A stretch of 64,000 nucleotides of DNA from Gammaproteobacteria bacterium (GTDB lineage: Bacteria > Pseudomonadota > Gammaproteobacteria > Steroidobacterales > Rariloculaceae), in assembly GCA_022826245.1 (NCBI GenBank), contig JAJDVG010000029.1, positions 1 through 64,000 of the forward strand. The letters are read 5' to 3'. The notes under the pieces are model-generated. The model ran no database searches and was not told the DNA's origin. It saw only the letters and a list, made by a program, of their open reading frames with translations. Position 1 is the first letter of the stretch. Each line of letters starts with the position of its first letter. A program made the translations under genes and the position numbers. Positions 38,394 through 47,924 of this stretch are shown here, piece after piece.

Positions 38394-39395
38394 GTGACTC
38401 AATCAGTGTCCAGCAGCAACATCGCCTGTATCTTCCCCGGCCAGGGCTCGCAGTACCGGGGCATGGGCTCGGATCTCGTGGCCGAATTCCCGGGCACGCG
38501 CGAGATCTTCGAGCGGGCCAGCGAGATCGTCGGCTACGACATGGTCGAGCTTTGTTTCGAGGATCCGCGCGGCGAGCTCGACAGGACGCGGTTCACGCAG
38601 CCGGCACTGCTGACGCACGAAGTCGCATGCAGCGAAGCGCTCAGGAGCCTGATCGGCTCCGCGGCGAGCCCCGCGGTAGCGGCCGGGCACAGTCTCGGCG
38701 AGTACACGGCGCTCGTCTGCGCCGGGGCTCTGACGTTCGAGGATGCACTGCGGCTCGTCAGCGAACGCGGCCGCCTGATGGGCGAACTCGGTACGGGATC
38801 GATGCTCGCGACGACGCTCGATCGCGAAACGGCGACGGCGCTCGCCGGCAGGCATTTCTGTGAAATCGCAGGCTGCAATCTGCCCGACCAGACGGTAATC
38901 GCCGGCCGCGGGCAGGATCTCGCCGCGCTGACAGAAGACATGGCGGGCGCGCACCCGCGCAAGCGCGCCATCCCGCTCAACACCGAAGGCGCTTTCCATA
39001 CCTGGTTAATGGTGCGGGCGGCGCAAGAATTTCGCGGCGTACTCGAGGCGACCGATTTCGCCGGACTTGAGCTCGACGTGCCCTCGAACTACACGGGCAC
39101 GCTGCACGTCGACGCGCCTGAAGCCATCCGCTCACGCCTGTTCTTTCAACTTTTCAACCCGGTGCTCTGGGTCGACTGCATGCGGGTGACCATCGAGTCC
39201 GGCGTCGACACGATCGTCGAACTCGGCGGCGGCATCGGCAAGGGCGACGAGCCCGCGAGCAAGCGCCCGAACCTCGGCAGCATTGTCCTCAAATCATTGA
39301 AATCGGCTGGCGCTCAGGCAAAATACCTGCCCGCCATCAACGCGGCCGGTATCCACGCGGCGGCACAGTACATCGAGCAACGGCACACGGCTTAG
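38394..39395 (+). CDS. Malonyl-CoA:ACP transacylase-like acyltransferase (FabD family)
   Basis: Moves an acyl (usually malonyl) group from CoA to an acyl carrier protein. The 333-aa protein has FPGQGSQ at 14-20, the active-site Ser100 in GHSLGEYTAL, and the catalytic His202 in GAFHT. FabD proteins usually carry GQGSQ, GHSLGE and GAFH in this order. It is not in a fatty-acid cluster (no fabH, fabG or acpP here), so it may serve another acyl carrier system. The start is GTG at 38394; a second GTG is 12 nt later. Confidence 0.83.
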   Translation: MTQSVSSSNIACIFPGQGSQYRGMGSDLVAEFPGTREIFERASEIVGYDMVELCFEDPRGELDRTRFTQPALLTHEVACSEALRSLIGSAASPAVAAGHSLGEYTALVCAGALTFEDALRLVSERGRLMGELGTGSMLATTLDRETATALAGRHFCEIAGCNLPDQTVIAGRGQDLAALTEDMAGAHPRKRAIPLNTEGAFHTWLMVRAAQEFRGVLEATDFAGLELDVPSNYTGTLHVDAPEAIRSRLFFQLFNPVLWVDCMRVTIESGVDTIVELGGGIGKGDEPASKRPNLGSIVLKSLKSAGAQAKYLPAINAAGIHAAAQYIEQRHTA

Positions 39396-39478
39396 CAAGG
39401 TAGCGCCGAGGTCGCGGCTCGCACGCCGCACAGCGCCGGTTCGGTCGGTCCAGCTTATCCGGAGAAGCGAGAACGAAT

Positions 39479-41191
39479 ATGGGAGCGTTCAAGGAACCCC
39501 ATGGAGGGGAGTTGCAGAACTGCTATCTGCCGGCGAGCGAAGCCGCCGCCGAGAAGGCGCGCGCTCGCGATCTGCCGTCGTGGGACCTCACGATGCGTCA
39601 GCTTTGCGACCTCGAACTGCTGCTCAACGGCGCGTTCTCCCCGCTCGACGGCTTTCTCGGTGAAGCCGACTACGACCGCGTACTGGCCGACATGCGGCTT
39701 GCCAGCGGCGTGTTCTGGCCGATTCCGATCACGCTCGACGTGGACGAGCGGTTCGCGGCGCCGCTCAGGGAAGGCGACACGATCGCGCTGCGCGACGCCG
39801 AAGGCGTCCTGATCGCGACAATGGAGCTTTCGAGCATCTTCCGTCCGGACTTCGAACGCGAAGCACGCTCGGTGTTCGGCACCGTCGACGACACGCATCC
39901 GGGCGTCGATCACCTGCTCAATCGCACACACGGCGTCTACCTCGGCGGGCGCCTCAGGGGCGTCGAGATGCCGACGCACTATGATTTCAAGCACCTGCGC
40001 GACGACCCGCGGGAGCTGCGCGAGCGCTTCAGGAAACTCGGCTGGCGGCGCGTGGTCGCGTTTCAGACGCGCAACCCGATGCACCGCGCGCACCAGGAAC
40101 TGACCTTTCGCGCGGCCCGGGAAGCCGAAGCCAACCTGCTGATCCACCCGGTCGTCGGCATGACGCAACCCGGCGACGTGGATCACTTCACGCGCGTGCG
40201 CTGCTACGAACACCTGCTGCCGCACTATCCGGAGCAGACGACGATGCTGAGCCTGCTGCCGCTCGCCATGCGCATGGCCGGCCCGCGCGAAGCGGCCTGG
40301 CACGCGCTGATCCGCAAGAATTTCGGCTGCACGCACTTCATCGTCGGCCGCGACCACGCGGGACCCGGAGCCGGACGGGACGGCAAGCCCTTCTACGGCC
40401 CCTACGACGCGCAGCGGCTCATGACCGAGTTCGAGAAGGAGCTCGACATCTCGATGGTCCCATTCAGAAACGTGGTCTACGTCGAGGATCGGGCTCGCTA
40501 CCTGCCGCAGGACGAGATCGGCGAAGGCACCCGCACGCTCAACATCTCGGGGACCGAACTCAGGCGCCGGCTGCGCGACGGGCTCGCGATTCCCGAGTGG
40601 TTCTCGTTCCCCGAAGTCGTGGCCGAGCTCAGGCGCACGCACCCGCCCCGGCACCGGCAGGGCTTTACCGTCTTCTTCACGGGGCTCTCCGGTTCCGGAA
40701 AATCGACGGCCGCCAACGCGCTGATGGTCAAGCTCATGGAGATGGGCGGACGGCAGGTGTCCCTGCTCGACGGCGACGTGGTGCGCAAGCATCTTTCGAG
40801 CGAACTCGGCTTCTCCAAGGAGCACCGCGACCTCAACATCCTCAGGATCGGCTACGTCGCGAGCGAGATCACGAAGAGCGGCGGCATCGCGATCTGCGCG
40901 CCGATCGCGCCTTACGCCGAAACGCGTCGGCGCGTGCGCGAAATGATCGAACCGCACGGCGGTTTCATCGAGATTCACGTCGCAACCCCGCTCGAGGTCT
41001 GCGAGCAGCGCGACCGCAAGGGCCTCTACGCGAAAGCGCGCGCCGGCCTGATCAAGGGGTTCACCGGTATCAGCGACCCGTACGAGGTTCCCGAGAACGC
41101 AGAGATGTCGGTCGATACCTCCGATCTGACGCCCGATCTCGTCGCCCACCGCATCGTCATCAAGCTCGAGAGCGCCGGCTTCATCCGCTGA
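39479..41191 (+). CDS. Bifunctional ATP sulfurylase / APS kinase
   Basis: Activates sulfate to APS and then PAPS. The 570-aa protein has an ATP sulfurylase part at about 1-385, with QTRNPMHRAH near 196-205 (active-site residues) and GRDHAGPG. The APS kinase part is at about 395-570, with the P-loop GLSGSGKST at 402-410. The order sulfurylase then kinase, without a heterodimeric CysDN, resembles fungal-type and some bacterial fused enzymes. PAPS/APS reductase is not in the window, but sulfite reductase lies 3 kb downstream. Confidence 0.93.
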   Translation: MGAFKEPHGGELQNCYLPASEAAAEKARARDLPSWDLTMRQLCDLELLLNGAFSPLDGFLGEADYDRVLADMRLASGVFWPIPITLDVDERFAAPLREGDTIALRDAEGVLIATMELSSIFRPDFEREARSVFGTVDDTHPGVDHLLNRTHGVYLGGRLRGVEMPTHYDFKHLRDDPRELRERFRKLGWRRVVAFQTRNPMHRAHQELTFRAAREAEANLLIHPVVGMTQPGDVDHFTRVRCYEHLLPHYPEQTTMLSLLPLAMRMAGPREAAWHALIRKNFGCTHFIVGRDHAGPGAGRDGKPFYGPYDAQRLMTEFEKELDISMVPFRNVVYVEDRARYLPQDEIGEGTRTLNISGTELRRRLRDGLAIPEWFSFPEVVAELRRTHPPRHRQGFTVFFTGLSGSGKSTAANALMVKLMEMGGRQVSLLDGDVVRKHLSSELGFSKEHRDLNILRIGYVASEITKSGGIAICAPIAPYAETRRRVREMIEPHGGFIEIHVATPLEVCEQRDRKGLYAKARAGLIKGFTGISDPYEVPENAEMSVDTSDLTPDLVAHRIVIKLESAGFIR

Positions 41192-41197
41192 CGTCGC

Positions 41198-42235
41198 CTA
41201 AAGCAAACCGCGCTGTTCGAAGGGACGGCGGAACAGATCGGTCCTGAGCGCCGGCAGCCGCGAGTCTTCCAGGCCGTGTCTGCGGCGGGCCAGCCCGAAG
41301 CGTTCGGCGACCAGCTTCGCGTAAGGTCCCCGACCCCGCATTCGCGTCCCCCATTCGGCGCGATAGGCCTTGCCGCCATGCATGTCCCGAATCCGGTTCA
41401 TGACATGCTCGGCCTTGAGCGGGTAGTGCTCGGCAAGCCATTCGGCGAACAGCTCCTTCACCTCGAACGGCAGCCGCAGCATGATGTAATTCATGGACGC
41501 GGCGCCGGCGTCCGCCGCGCGGGCCACGACATCTTCAATCTCGTTGTCGTTGATGAAGGGAATCACCGGCGCCATCATCACACCCACCGGAATGCCGGCG
41601 CCGGCCAGTTCGCGCACCATCCGCAGCCGTGTCCGCGGCGACGCGGTGCGCGGTTCGAGCCTGGCCTTGAGCTCATCGTCGAGGGTAGTGACGCTGACCG
41701 CGACGCTCGCAAGCCCCATGGCGGCCAACTCGCCGAGCACGTCCAGATCGCGCAGGATCAGCCTGCCCTTGGTGGTGATGCTCACCGGGTGGCGGTACTC
41801 GAGCAGCGTTTCGAGAATCCGGCGTGTCACGCGGTGGCGCTTTTCCCCCGGCTGATAAGGATCGGTGTTGGTGCCCATGGCGATCGTTTCGCAGCGGTAG
41901 CCGGGCGCCTCGAGGGCTTCCCGAAGCCTCGTCACCGGCTCGGTCTTGACGAATATCCTCGTCTCGAAGTCGAGCCCGGGCGACAGGTCCAGGTACGCAT
42001 GGGTGGGGCGGGCGTAGCAGTAGATGCAGCCGTGCTCGCAGCCCTTGTAGGGGTTGATCGACCGGTCGAAGGGGATGTCGGGCGACCGGTTGGTCGCGAT
42101 GATCTTCCTGGTGAGGTCCTGAAAGAACTCCGTGCGGGGATCGGGCGACGGGAAGGACTCGTCCGCCGGTTGTTCCCAGCCGTCGTCAAAGGAAGCGTGT
42201 ATCGTCTTGTCGAACCTGCCAGCCGGATTCGACAC
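41198..42235 (-). CDS. Radical SAM protein, PA0069 family
   Basis: 345 aa, GTG start. The radical SAM cysteines are Cys66, Cys70 and Cys73 in KGCEHGCIYCYARP. The following text (THAYLDLSPGLDFET, GTNTDPYQP) is typical of the PA0069/Rv2578c family, which is related to spore photoproduct lyase-type proteins but of unknown function. It ends 6 bp beyond the stop of the convergent sulfate-activation gene. Confidence 0.88.
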   Translation of the reverse strand: MSNPAGRFDKTIHASFDDGWEQPADESFPSPDPRTEFFQDLTRKIIATNRSPDIPFDRSINPYKGCEHGCIYCYARPTHAYLDLSPGLDFETRIFVKTEPVTRLREALEAPGYRCETIAMGTNTDPYQPGEKRHRVTRRILETLLEYRHPVSITTKGRLILRDLDVLGELAAMGLASVAVSVTTLDDELKARLEPRTASPRTRLRMVRELAGAGIPVGVMMAPVIPFINDNEIEDVVARAADAGAASMNYIMLRLPFEVKELFAEWLAEHYPLKAEHVMNRIRDMHGGKAYRAEWGTRMRGRGPYAKLVAERFGLARRRHGLEDSRLPALRTDLFRRPFEQRGLL

Positions 42236-42277
42236 CGAACCGCGTCCCTTGATGAAGCGTTTTTCGTTCAGCGGGGA

Positions 42278-43489
<1,212 letters not shown>

Positions 43490-43723
43490 CTGGGCAGCCA
43501 CCTTTGGTAGTCGGACCGATGCTCCAATGGTCGATGGCCGCGCGGCACGCGTCAAGCTCGGGTATCTGAATTTTCCTGTAGCCTGCTGCGGTTGCCGTGA
43601 ACGACTGGCAGCCGCGCCGCTCGATCGAACCCCGGAGCGAGTGGGTTCGTTGCCACCACCGATGGGCTCGTATAGATTGACTCCGTACCGGAATACGTCC
43701 ATCTGGATGTCGGCTCCGACCCG

Positions 43724-43927
43724 ATGACCCTGCGCCAACAAGTCGAACAACTGCTGCCCGGATGGAAACGCTGGTATCCGAGCCTGTTCGACGCCGCCAC
43801 CGATCTTGGGCTGCTCCGAGCCCGTATCTGTTCGCCCGATTCGCTGCTGCTGAGCAAGCGCCACGCCCCGATTCAGAGCGCCGCCCAGGCCGCCCACCGC
43901 AGGCAATGGGGCGCCGCCGACGGCTGA
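43724..43927 (+). CDS. Small hypothetical protein
   Basis: A 67-aa frame beginning MTLRQQVEQLLPGWKRWYP on the strand opposite the permease gene. It has no recognisable domain and no strong Shine-Dalgarno sequence (CCGACCC precedes the ATG). It is the only plausible gene in the 43490-44081 gap, but it may be spurious. TATAGATTGA near 43672 could be a weak -10. Confidence 0.35.
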   Translation: MTLRQQVEQLLPGWKRWYPSLFDAATDLGLLRARICSPDSLLLSKRHAPIQSAAQAAHRRQWGAADG

Positions 43928-44081
43928 GGGCGTCCCGCGGGCGCCAGTAGCGTCTTAAGTTTTTCTCATATCTTTTTGATAAATCGGTCTGAGCGATCCC
44001 TGCCGGAGCACCCTGCCGCGGGTATAGAATTGGCGGTCCGGCGCATGTAGCGCAGATGCCGCCACACGCGAGGTGTCGCCG
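43928..44081 (+). promoter_or_regulatory. Control region of the sulfite-reductase operon
   Basis: An AT-rich patch at about 43953-43985 (many T runs) stands out from the GC-rich surroundings. CTGCCG at 44000-44005, a 17-bp spacer, then TATAGAAT at 44023-44030 is a candidate promoter. The same pattern (TTGCCG, 17 bp, TATAGAAT) occurs upstream of the efflux operon at 59760-59790. GAGGTG at 44070-44075 is the Shine-Dalgarno of the first gene. Confidence 0.4.
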
Positions 44082-44378
44082 ATGCCACAGATGATCATCG
44101 CCAACCGGCTCGAAGACGGCCTCACTGTCTTTCTCGCCGACGATCGACGCTGGGTCGAACGCATCGACGACGGCGTCCTCATCGAGGCGGATGCCGAAGA
44201 GGATCGACTCCTGGCGCTCGCGAAGACCGACGAGGACAACTGCATCGTCATCGATCCGTACCTGATCGAGGTGACGAGCGACGGTGGCCGGCTGCGGCCG
44301 GCGGTATACCGGGAAGAGATCCGCGCCTTCGGCCCGTCCGTACGAACCGACCTCCTCGCGGCAGCACCCGGCGAGTAA
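44082..44378 (+). CDS. DUF2849-like protein of the sulfite-reductase operon
   Basis: 98 aa, start supported by GAGGTG 6 nt upstream (a GTG three codons earlier is possible). The sequence (LEDGLTVFLADD near residue 10, then a VYREEIRAFGPSVR tail) resembles DUF2849 proteins, which are regularly encoded immediately before sulfite/nitrite reductase hemoprotein genes in alphaproteobacteria. Function unknown; a small electron-transfer or assembly role is a guess. It lies 5 bp before the reductase gene. Confidence 0.7.
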   Translation: MPQMIIANRLEDGLTVFLADDRRWVERIDDGVLIEADAEEDRLLALAKTDEDNCIVIDPYLIEVTSDGGRLRPAVYREEIRAFGPSVRTDLLAAAPGE

Positions 44379-44383
44379 GACCG

Positions 44384-46048
44384 ATGTATCGCTACGACGA
44401 ATTCGACCACAAGCTGGTCGCCGAGCGAATCGCGCAGTTCCGCCGCCAGGTGGCGCGGCGCCTGTCCGGCGAGATCAACGAAGACCAGTTCAAGCCGCTG
44501 CGGCTCATGAACGGGCTGTATCTGCAGCTTCACGCCTACATGCTGCGCGTGAACGTCCCCTACGGCACGCTGTCGTCCCGGCAGATGCGCATGTTCGCGC
44601 ACATCGCGCGGACCTACGACCGCGACTTCGGGCATTTCACGACCCGGCAGAACATCCAGTACAACTGGGTCAAGCTCGAGGACACGCCCGATATCCTGGC
44701 CGACCTCGCCGAGGTCGAAGTGACCGCGATCCAGTCGTCGGGCAACTGCGTGCGCAACATCACTTCGGATCAGTACGCGGGCCGCGCGAAGGACGAGCTC
44801 GCCGATCCGCGCCTTTATTGCGAACTCCTGCGCCAGTACTCCGTGCTTCACCCGGAGTTCTCGTATCTGCCGAGGAAATTCAAGATCGCGGTCACGGGTT
44901 CGCCGAACGACCGCGCCGCCGTCGCCGTGCACGATATCGGCCTCAGGATGCACGCCAACGACGCCGGTCAGATGGGCTTCGAGGTGCTCGTCGGCGGCGG
45001 TCTCGGCCGGACTCCCTGGATCGCCCACACGATTCGCGACTGGGTGGCGCCCGAACACATCCTGTCGTATGTCGAGGCGATCCTGCGGGTCTACAACATG
45101 CACGGGCGCCGCGACAACATTCACAAGGCGCGGATCAAGATCATCGTCAACCAGATGGGCATCGACCGCTATCGCGAACTCGTCGACGCCGAATGGGAAC
45201 GTATCCGGGATGGCGCACTCAAGGTCCCGCGCGAGGAGATCGAGCGTATCGAAGCCTACTTCGCGCCGCCCGAGTACGAGACTCTCGAGGATTCCACGGC
45301 CGAACTCGACGCGCTGAGAGGCGCCGATGCGGATTTCGATCGCTGGCTGAGCGGCAATGTCGACGAGCACAAGGTGCCGGGCTATGCCATCGTCAACATC
45401 TCGCTCAAGCCGCCCGGCAAGGCGCCCGGGGACATCACCGCCGACCAGATGGACGCTCTCGCGGATCTCGCGGACCGCTACAGCCTCGGCGAGATCAGGG
45501 TCAACCATCGCCAGAACCTCGTGTTCGTCGACGTCAAGCAGAGCGAGCTTCACGAACTTTGGCATGCGCTCTCGGCGCTCGAACTCGCCACACCCAACAT
45601 CGGCGCGCTGACCGACATGATCTGCTGCCCGGGGCTCGACTTTTGCGCGCTCGCCAATGCACGCTCGATTCCGATCGCTCAGGACATCAGCAATCACTTC
45701 GTCGACGTCGACCGGCTCGCGGCGATCGGCAACTTCACGATCAACATCTCAGGCTGCATGAACGCCTGCGGCCACCACCACGTCGGGCACGTCGGGATTC
45801 TCGGCGTCGACAAGCGCGGCAAGGAATTCTTCCAGCTCACGCTCGGCGGCTCGTCGGACCAGAACGCGTCGCTCGGCGACCGCCTTGGGCCGGCCTTGCC
45901 GCAGGCCGACGTGCCGATCGCAATCGAAAGCATTGTCGAGGTGTACATGGACCTGCGCCAAGACGGCGAACGCTTCCTCGACACCTACCGGCGAGTCGGC
46001 ATCGCGCCGTTCAAGGAAGCCGTGTACGCAGTCAAAAAGGCCGCATGA
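44384..46048 (+). CDS. cysI: Sulfite/nitrite reductase hemoprotein (siroheme, [4Fe-4S])
   Basis: Six-electron reduction of sulfite to sulfide (or nitrite to ammonia). The 554-aa protein carries the siroheme-[4Fe-4S] ligands Cys415 and Cys421 (CCPGLDFC) and Cys458 and Cys462 (GCMNACGHHH), and two ferrodoxin-like half-domains including TTRQNIQYNW. Context with a DUF2849 gene before it and a DUF934 gene overlapping its end, and sulfate activation nearby, favours assimilatory sulfite reduction. No CysJ flavoprotein is present, so ferredoxin is a likely donor. Confidence 0.92.
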   Translation: MYRYDEFDHKLVAERIAQFRRQVARRLSGEINEDQFKPLRLMNGLYLQLHAYMLRVNVPYGTLSSRQMRMFAHIARTYDRDFGHFTTRQNIQYNWVKLEDTPDILADLAEVEVTAIQSSGNCVRNITSDQYAGRAKDELADPRLYCELLRQYSVLHPEFSYLPRKFKIAVTGSPNDRAAVAVHDIGLRMHANDAGQMGFEVLVGGGLGRTPWIAHTIRDWVAPEHILSYVEAILRVYNMHGRRDNIHKARIKIIVNQMGIDRYRELVDAEWERIRDGALKVPREEIERIEAYFAPPEYETLEDSTAELDALRGADADFDRWLSGNVDEHKVPGYAIVNISLKPPGKAPGDITADQMDALADLADRYSLGEIRVNHRQNLVFVDVKQSELHELWHALSALELATPNIGALTDMICCPGLDFCALANARSIPIAQDISNHFVDVDRLAAIGNFTINISGCMNACGHHHVGHVGILGVDKRGKEFFQLTLGGSSDQNASLGDRLGPALPQADVPIAIESIVEVYMDLRQDGERFLDTYRRVGIAPFKEAVYAVKKAA

Positions 46049-46542
46049 CGAGCTTGGTCAAGAACAACGCGCTCATCGAGGATCCATTCACGTACGTGCC
46101 CGAAGGCGGCGAGATTCCCGCCGAAGGCCCGGTCATCGTGCATCTCGACCAATGGCGAACCCACGGCGAGGAGCTCTCGCGGCGCGGGACAGCGCTCGGC
46201 GTGCGCCTCAGGAGCGATGAATCGCCGGAACTGATCGCGGACGATCTGGACCGGCTCGCCGTCGTCGCGCTCGAATTCCCGGCGTTCAGGGACGGCCGCG
46301 CCTATTCCTACGCACGCATGCTGCGCGAGCGCTTCGGATTCGAGGGCGAACTGCGCGCCGTCGGCGACGTCCTGCGCGAACAGTTGCATTTCATGCTGCG
46401 CACGGGGTTCAACGCCTTCGAACTCGACGGCGACGATCCGCTCGGTCAGGTCCGCGCCGCAATCGACGACTTCACGGTCTGGTACCAACCGACCGGCGAC
46501 GGCCGCGAGACGGCCCTGCAACGCCGCCACGACAGCAACTGA
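46045..46542 (+). CDS. DUF934 protein (CysX-like), sulfite-reductase partner
   Basis: 165 aa, overlapping the reductase stop by 4 bp. Features FPAFRDGRAYSYARMLRERFGFEGELRAVGDV in shortened form (motif near 78-107) are hallmarks of DUF934, a family always found next to sulfite reductase in many proteobacteria. Exact function is unknown; it is presumed to assist assimilatory sulfite reduction. After its stop, 46543-46819 holds the two palindromic repeats and nothing else clear. Confidence 0.85.
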   Translation: MTSLVKNNALIEDPFTYVPEGGEIPAEGPVIVHLDQWRTHGEELSRRGTALGVRLRSDESPELIADDLDRLAVVALEFPAFRDGRAYSYARMLRERFGFEGELRAVGDVLREQLHFMLRTGFNAFELDGDDPLGQVRAAIDDFTVWYQPTGDGRETALQRRHDSN

Positions 46543-46602
46543 CAGGCCCGGCAGCCCACTCGCTGCCCTACTTCAACCGCCCCCAACCCCACCGCGGACC
46601 AA

Positions 46603-46712
46603 GGGAAGGCGTATGACCCGGCGCTTGAGACCCTCGCGCGCAGGGATGCGCGCGCGGAGCGTACAGGGATGTATTCACCGCGTGTCTCAAGCGCCGGGTC
46701 ATACGCCTTCCC
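46603..46712 (+). repeat. Palindromic repeat, copy C (complete)
   Basis: A perfect 29-bp inverted repeat, arms at 46603-46631 and 46684-46712, with a 52-nt apical part. The outer arm (GGGAAGGCGTATGA, then CCCGGCGCTTGAGAC) differs from that of copy B but pairs perfectly with its own partner. The apical core is almost identical to that of copy B read in reverse. It lies 60 bp after the DUF934 stop, between convergent genes. Confidence 0.85.
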
Positions 46713-46720
46713 GCACCCCG

Positions 46721-46838
46721 CTACCGACCCAGAACGCGCAGGGATGCGCGCGCGGAGCCTACAGGGATGCATTCACGGCGTGTTTCAAGCGGCCCGCAGT
46801 GCGACTCCCCGCAACACCCCTACTGAGCCAGAACGCGC
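46721..46838 (+). repeat. Palindromic repeat, copy D (lacks left arm), flanked by 19-bp direct repeats
   Basis: The core and right arm (about 46735-46812) match copy A, but the left arm is missing. The stretch at 46721-46739 (CTACCGACCCAGAACGCGC) and that at 46820-46838 (CTACTGAGCCAGAACGCGC) are direct repeats with two mismatches. The second is the 3' end of the reverse-strand TAXI gene, including its stop codon. This looks like duplication of the gene end when the element arrived, or a tandem duplication involving copy C. Confidence 0.75.
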
Positions 46839-47866
46839 GCCTGATTAGCTTCGTGCGCTTCGGTCCAGAGCCCCGCTTCGCGGAAATAGCGCACGGCGCC
46901 CGGATGGTAGGGGTGCAGATTGTCCCCCGGCGCCACGGCCTCGGCCGGGGTCGTCCTCATCTGCACATAGGCGCTGCGCAGTTCTTCCCAGTTCTCGTGA
47001 ATCGTCCTGATGATCCGATAGGCGTCGTCGTCGGACATGTGGATGCCGGTGTTGAGATAATCCGGGACCCAGGAGACCCGGGTCGGGCCTTCCACCCCCG
47101 AAGTGGTCTCGTCGGGCAGCGCGGTGACTATGCGCACACCCGGCATGGTTTCAGGGAGCCGCGCTTCGTCCTGCCCCATCGTCAGGTAACGTACTCCGCC
47201 GGGCAGCGTGGAATCGACCTGCATGCTCAGAGCCGTGTTCATCCCCGTCGGCACCGCGTCGGCGCGGCCTTCCGCGAGCATGCGCATGGCTTCGGGCAGA
47301 CCCGCAACGGTCATGGACTCGACGTCGTCGACGGTCAGTCCGCCCGTCGCGAGGATGCCGCGATGCAGTTGCTCGAGCGCCGCATTCGCGCGAAAGGTCA
47401 CCACGACGCGCCGGCCGCGCAGATCCTCGATCGAGCGCAACCCGGAATCCGCACGCACCATGTACATGATCCTGAGCGGAAACATCATCCCGAGCAGCCG
47501 CAGGTTCGGCATCGCGTTCTCGTAGGGCGGCAGACCGCGATAGGCGACATAGGAATCGATGCCCGTGTTGAGCCCCAGCGCGATCTCGCCGCGGTGCAGC
47601 ATCGGCTGGTACACGGAGGAGCCGGAGAACGGCCGTATCGTCGCGCGTACGCCCTGCTCTTCCTGCAGAACGCGGGCGAGGCCGCCGGCAACCGTATAGG
47701 AATGCGTTCCGGCCGGATTCGACGCGATCGTGAGTTCGCGCGCGCCGCCCGCGACCGAAGCACTCGTGCCCGTGGCCGAAGGCTCTCCGCACGCACAGAG
47801 TAACGCGAGCGCAGCCCAGACAGCCGCGCGCGCGAGCGTCGGTGAAAACCTCGCAGGCAGGTTCAT
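46820..47866 (-). CDS. TAXI-family TRAP transporter solute-binding lipoprotein
   Basis: 348 aa with a lipobox LLCAC near residue 26. The mature part (LTIASNPAGTHSYTVAGGLARVL, shortened here to its start LTIASNPAGTH) and GEIALGLNTGIDSYVAYRG-like text are typical of TAXI (TRAP-associated extracytoplasmic immunogenic) receptors. TRAP TAXI proteins work with a fused DctQM permease, which is absent here. The ligand is unknown; glutamate- or 2-oxoglutarate-like substrates are known for some. Its 3' end borders palindromic repeat D. Confidence 0.88.
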   Translation of the reverse strand: MNLPARFSPTLARAAVWAALALLCACGEPSATGTSASVAGGARELTIASNPAGTHSYTVAGGLARVLQEEQGVRATIRPFSGSSVYQPMLHRGEIALGLNTGIDSYVAYRGLPPYENAMPNLRLLGMMFPLRIMYMVRADSGLRSIEDLRGRRVVVTFRANAALEQLHRGILATGGLTVDDVESMTVAGLPEAMRMLAEGRADAVPTGMNTALSMQVDSTLPGGVRYLTMGQDEARLPETMPGVRIVTALPDETTSGVEGPTRVSWVPDYLNTGIHMSDDDAYRIIRTIHENWEELRSAYVQMRTTPAEAVAPGDNLHPYHPGAVRYFREAGLWTEAHEANQARVLAQ

Positions 47867-47924
47867 CCGCGCAGACTATCCGCTTTCGGGGCGACTTGAA
47901 ACCGCGGCGGGCGCACGCGGACGA

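Noticed and set aside
38394..39395. Polyketide synthase fragment suggested by the acyltransferase motif
   Set aside because: The gene is a complete single-domain FabD-like protein with no ketosynthase, reductase or carrier domain around it.
43724..43927. Strong call of the 67-aa frame as a real gene
   Set aside because: No Shine-Dalgarno and no recognisable domain; listed with low confidence rather than promoted to a finding.
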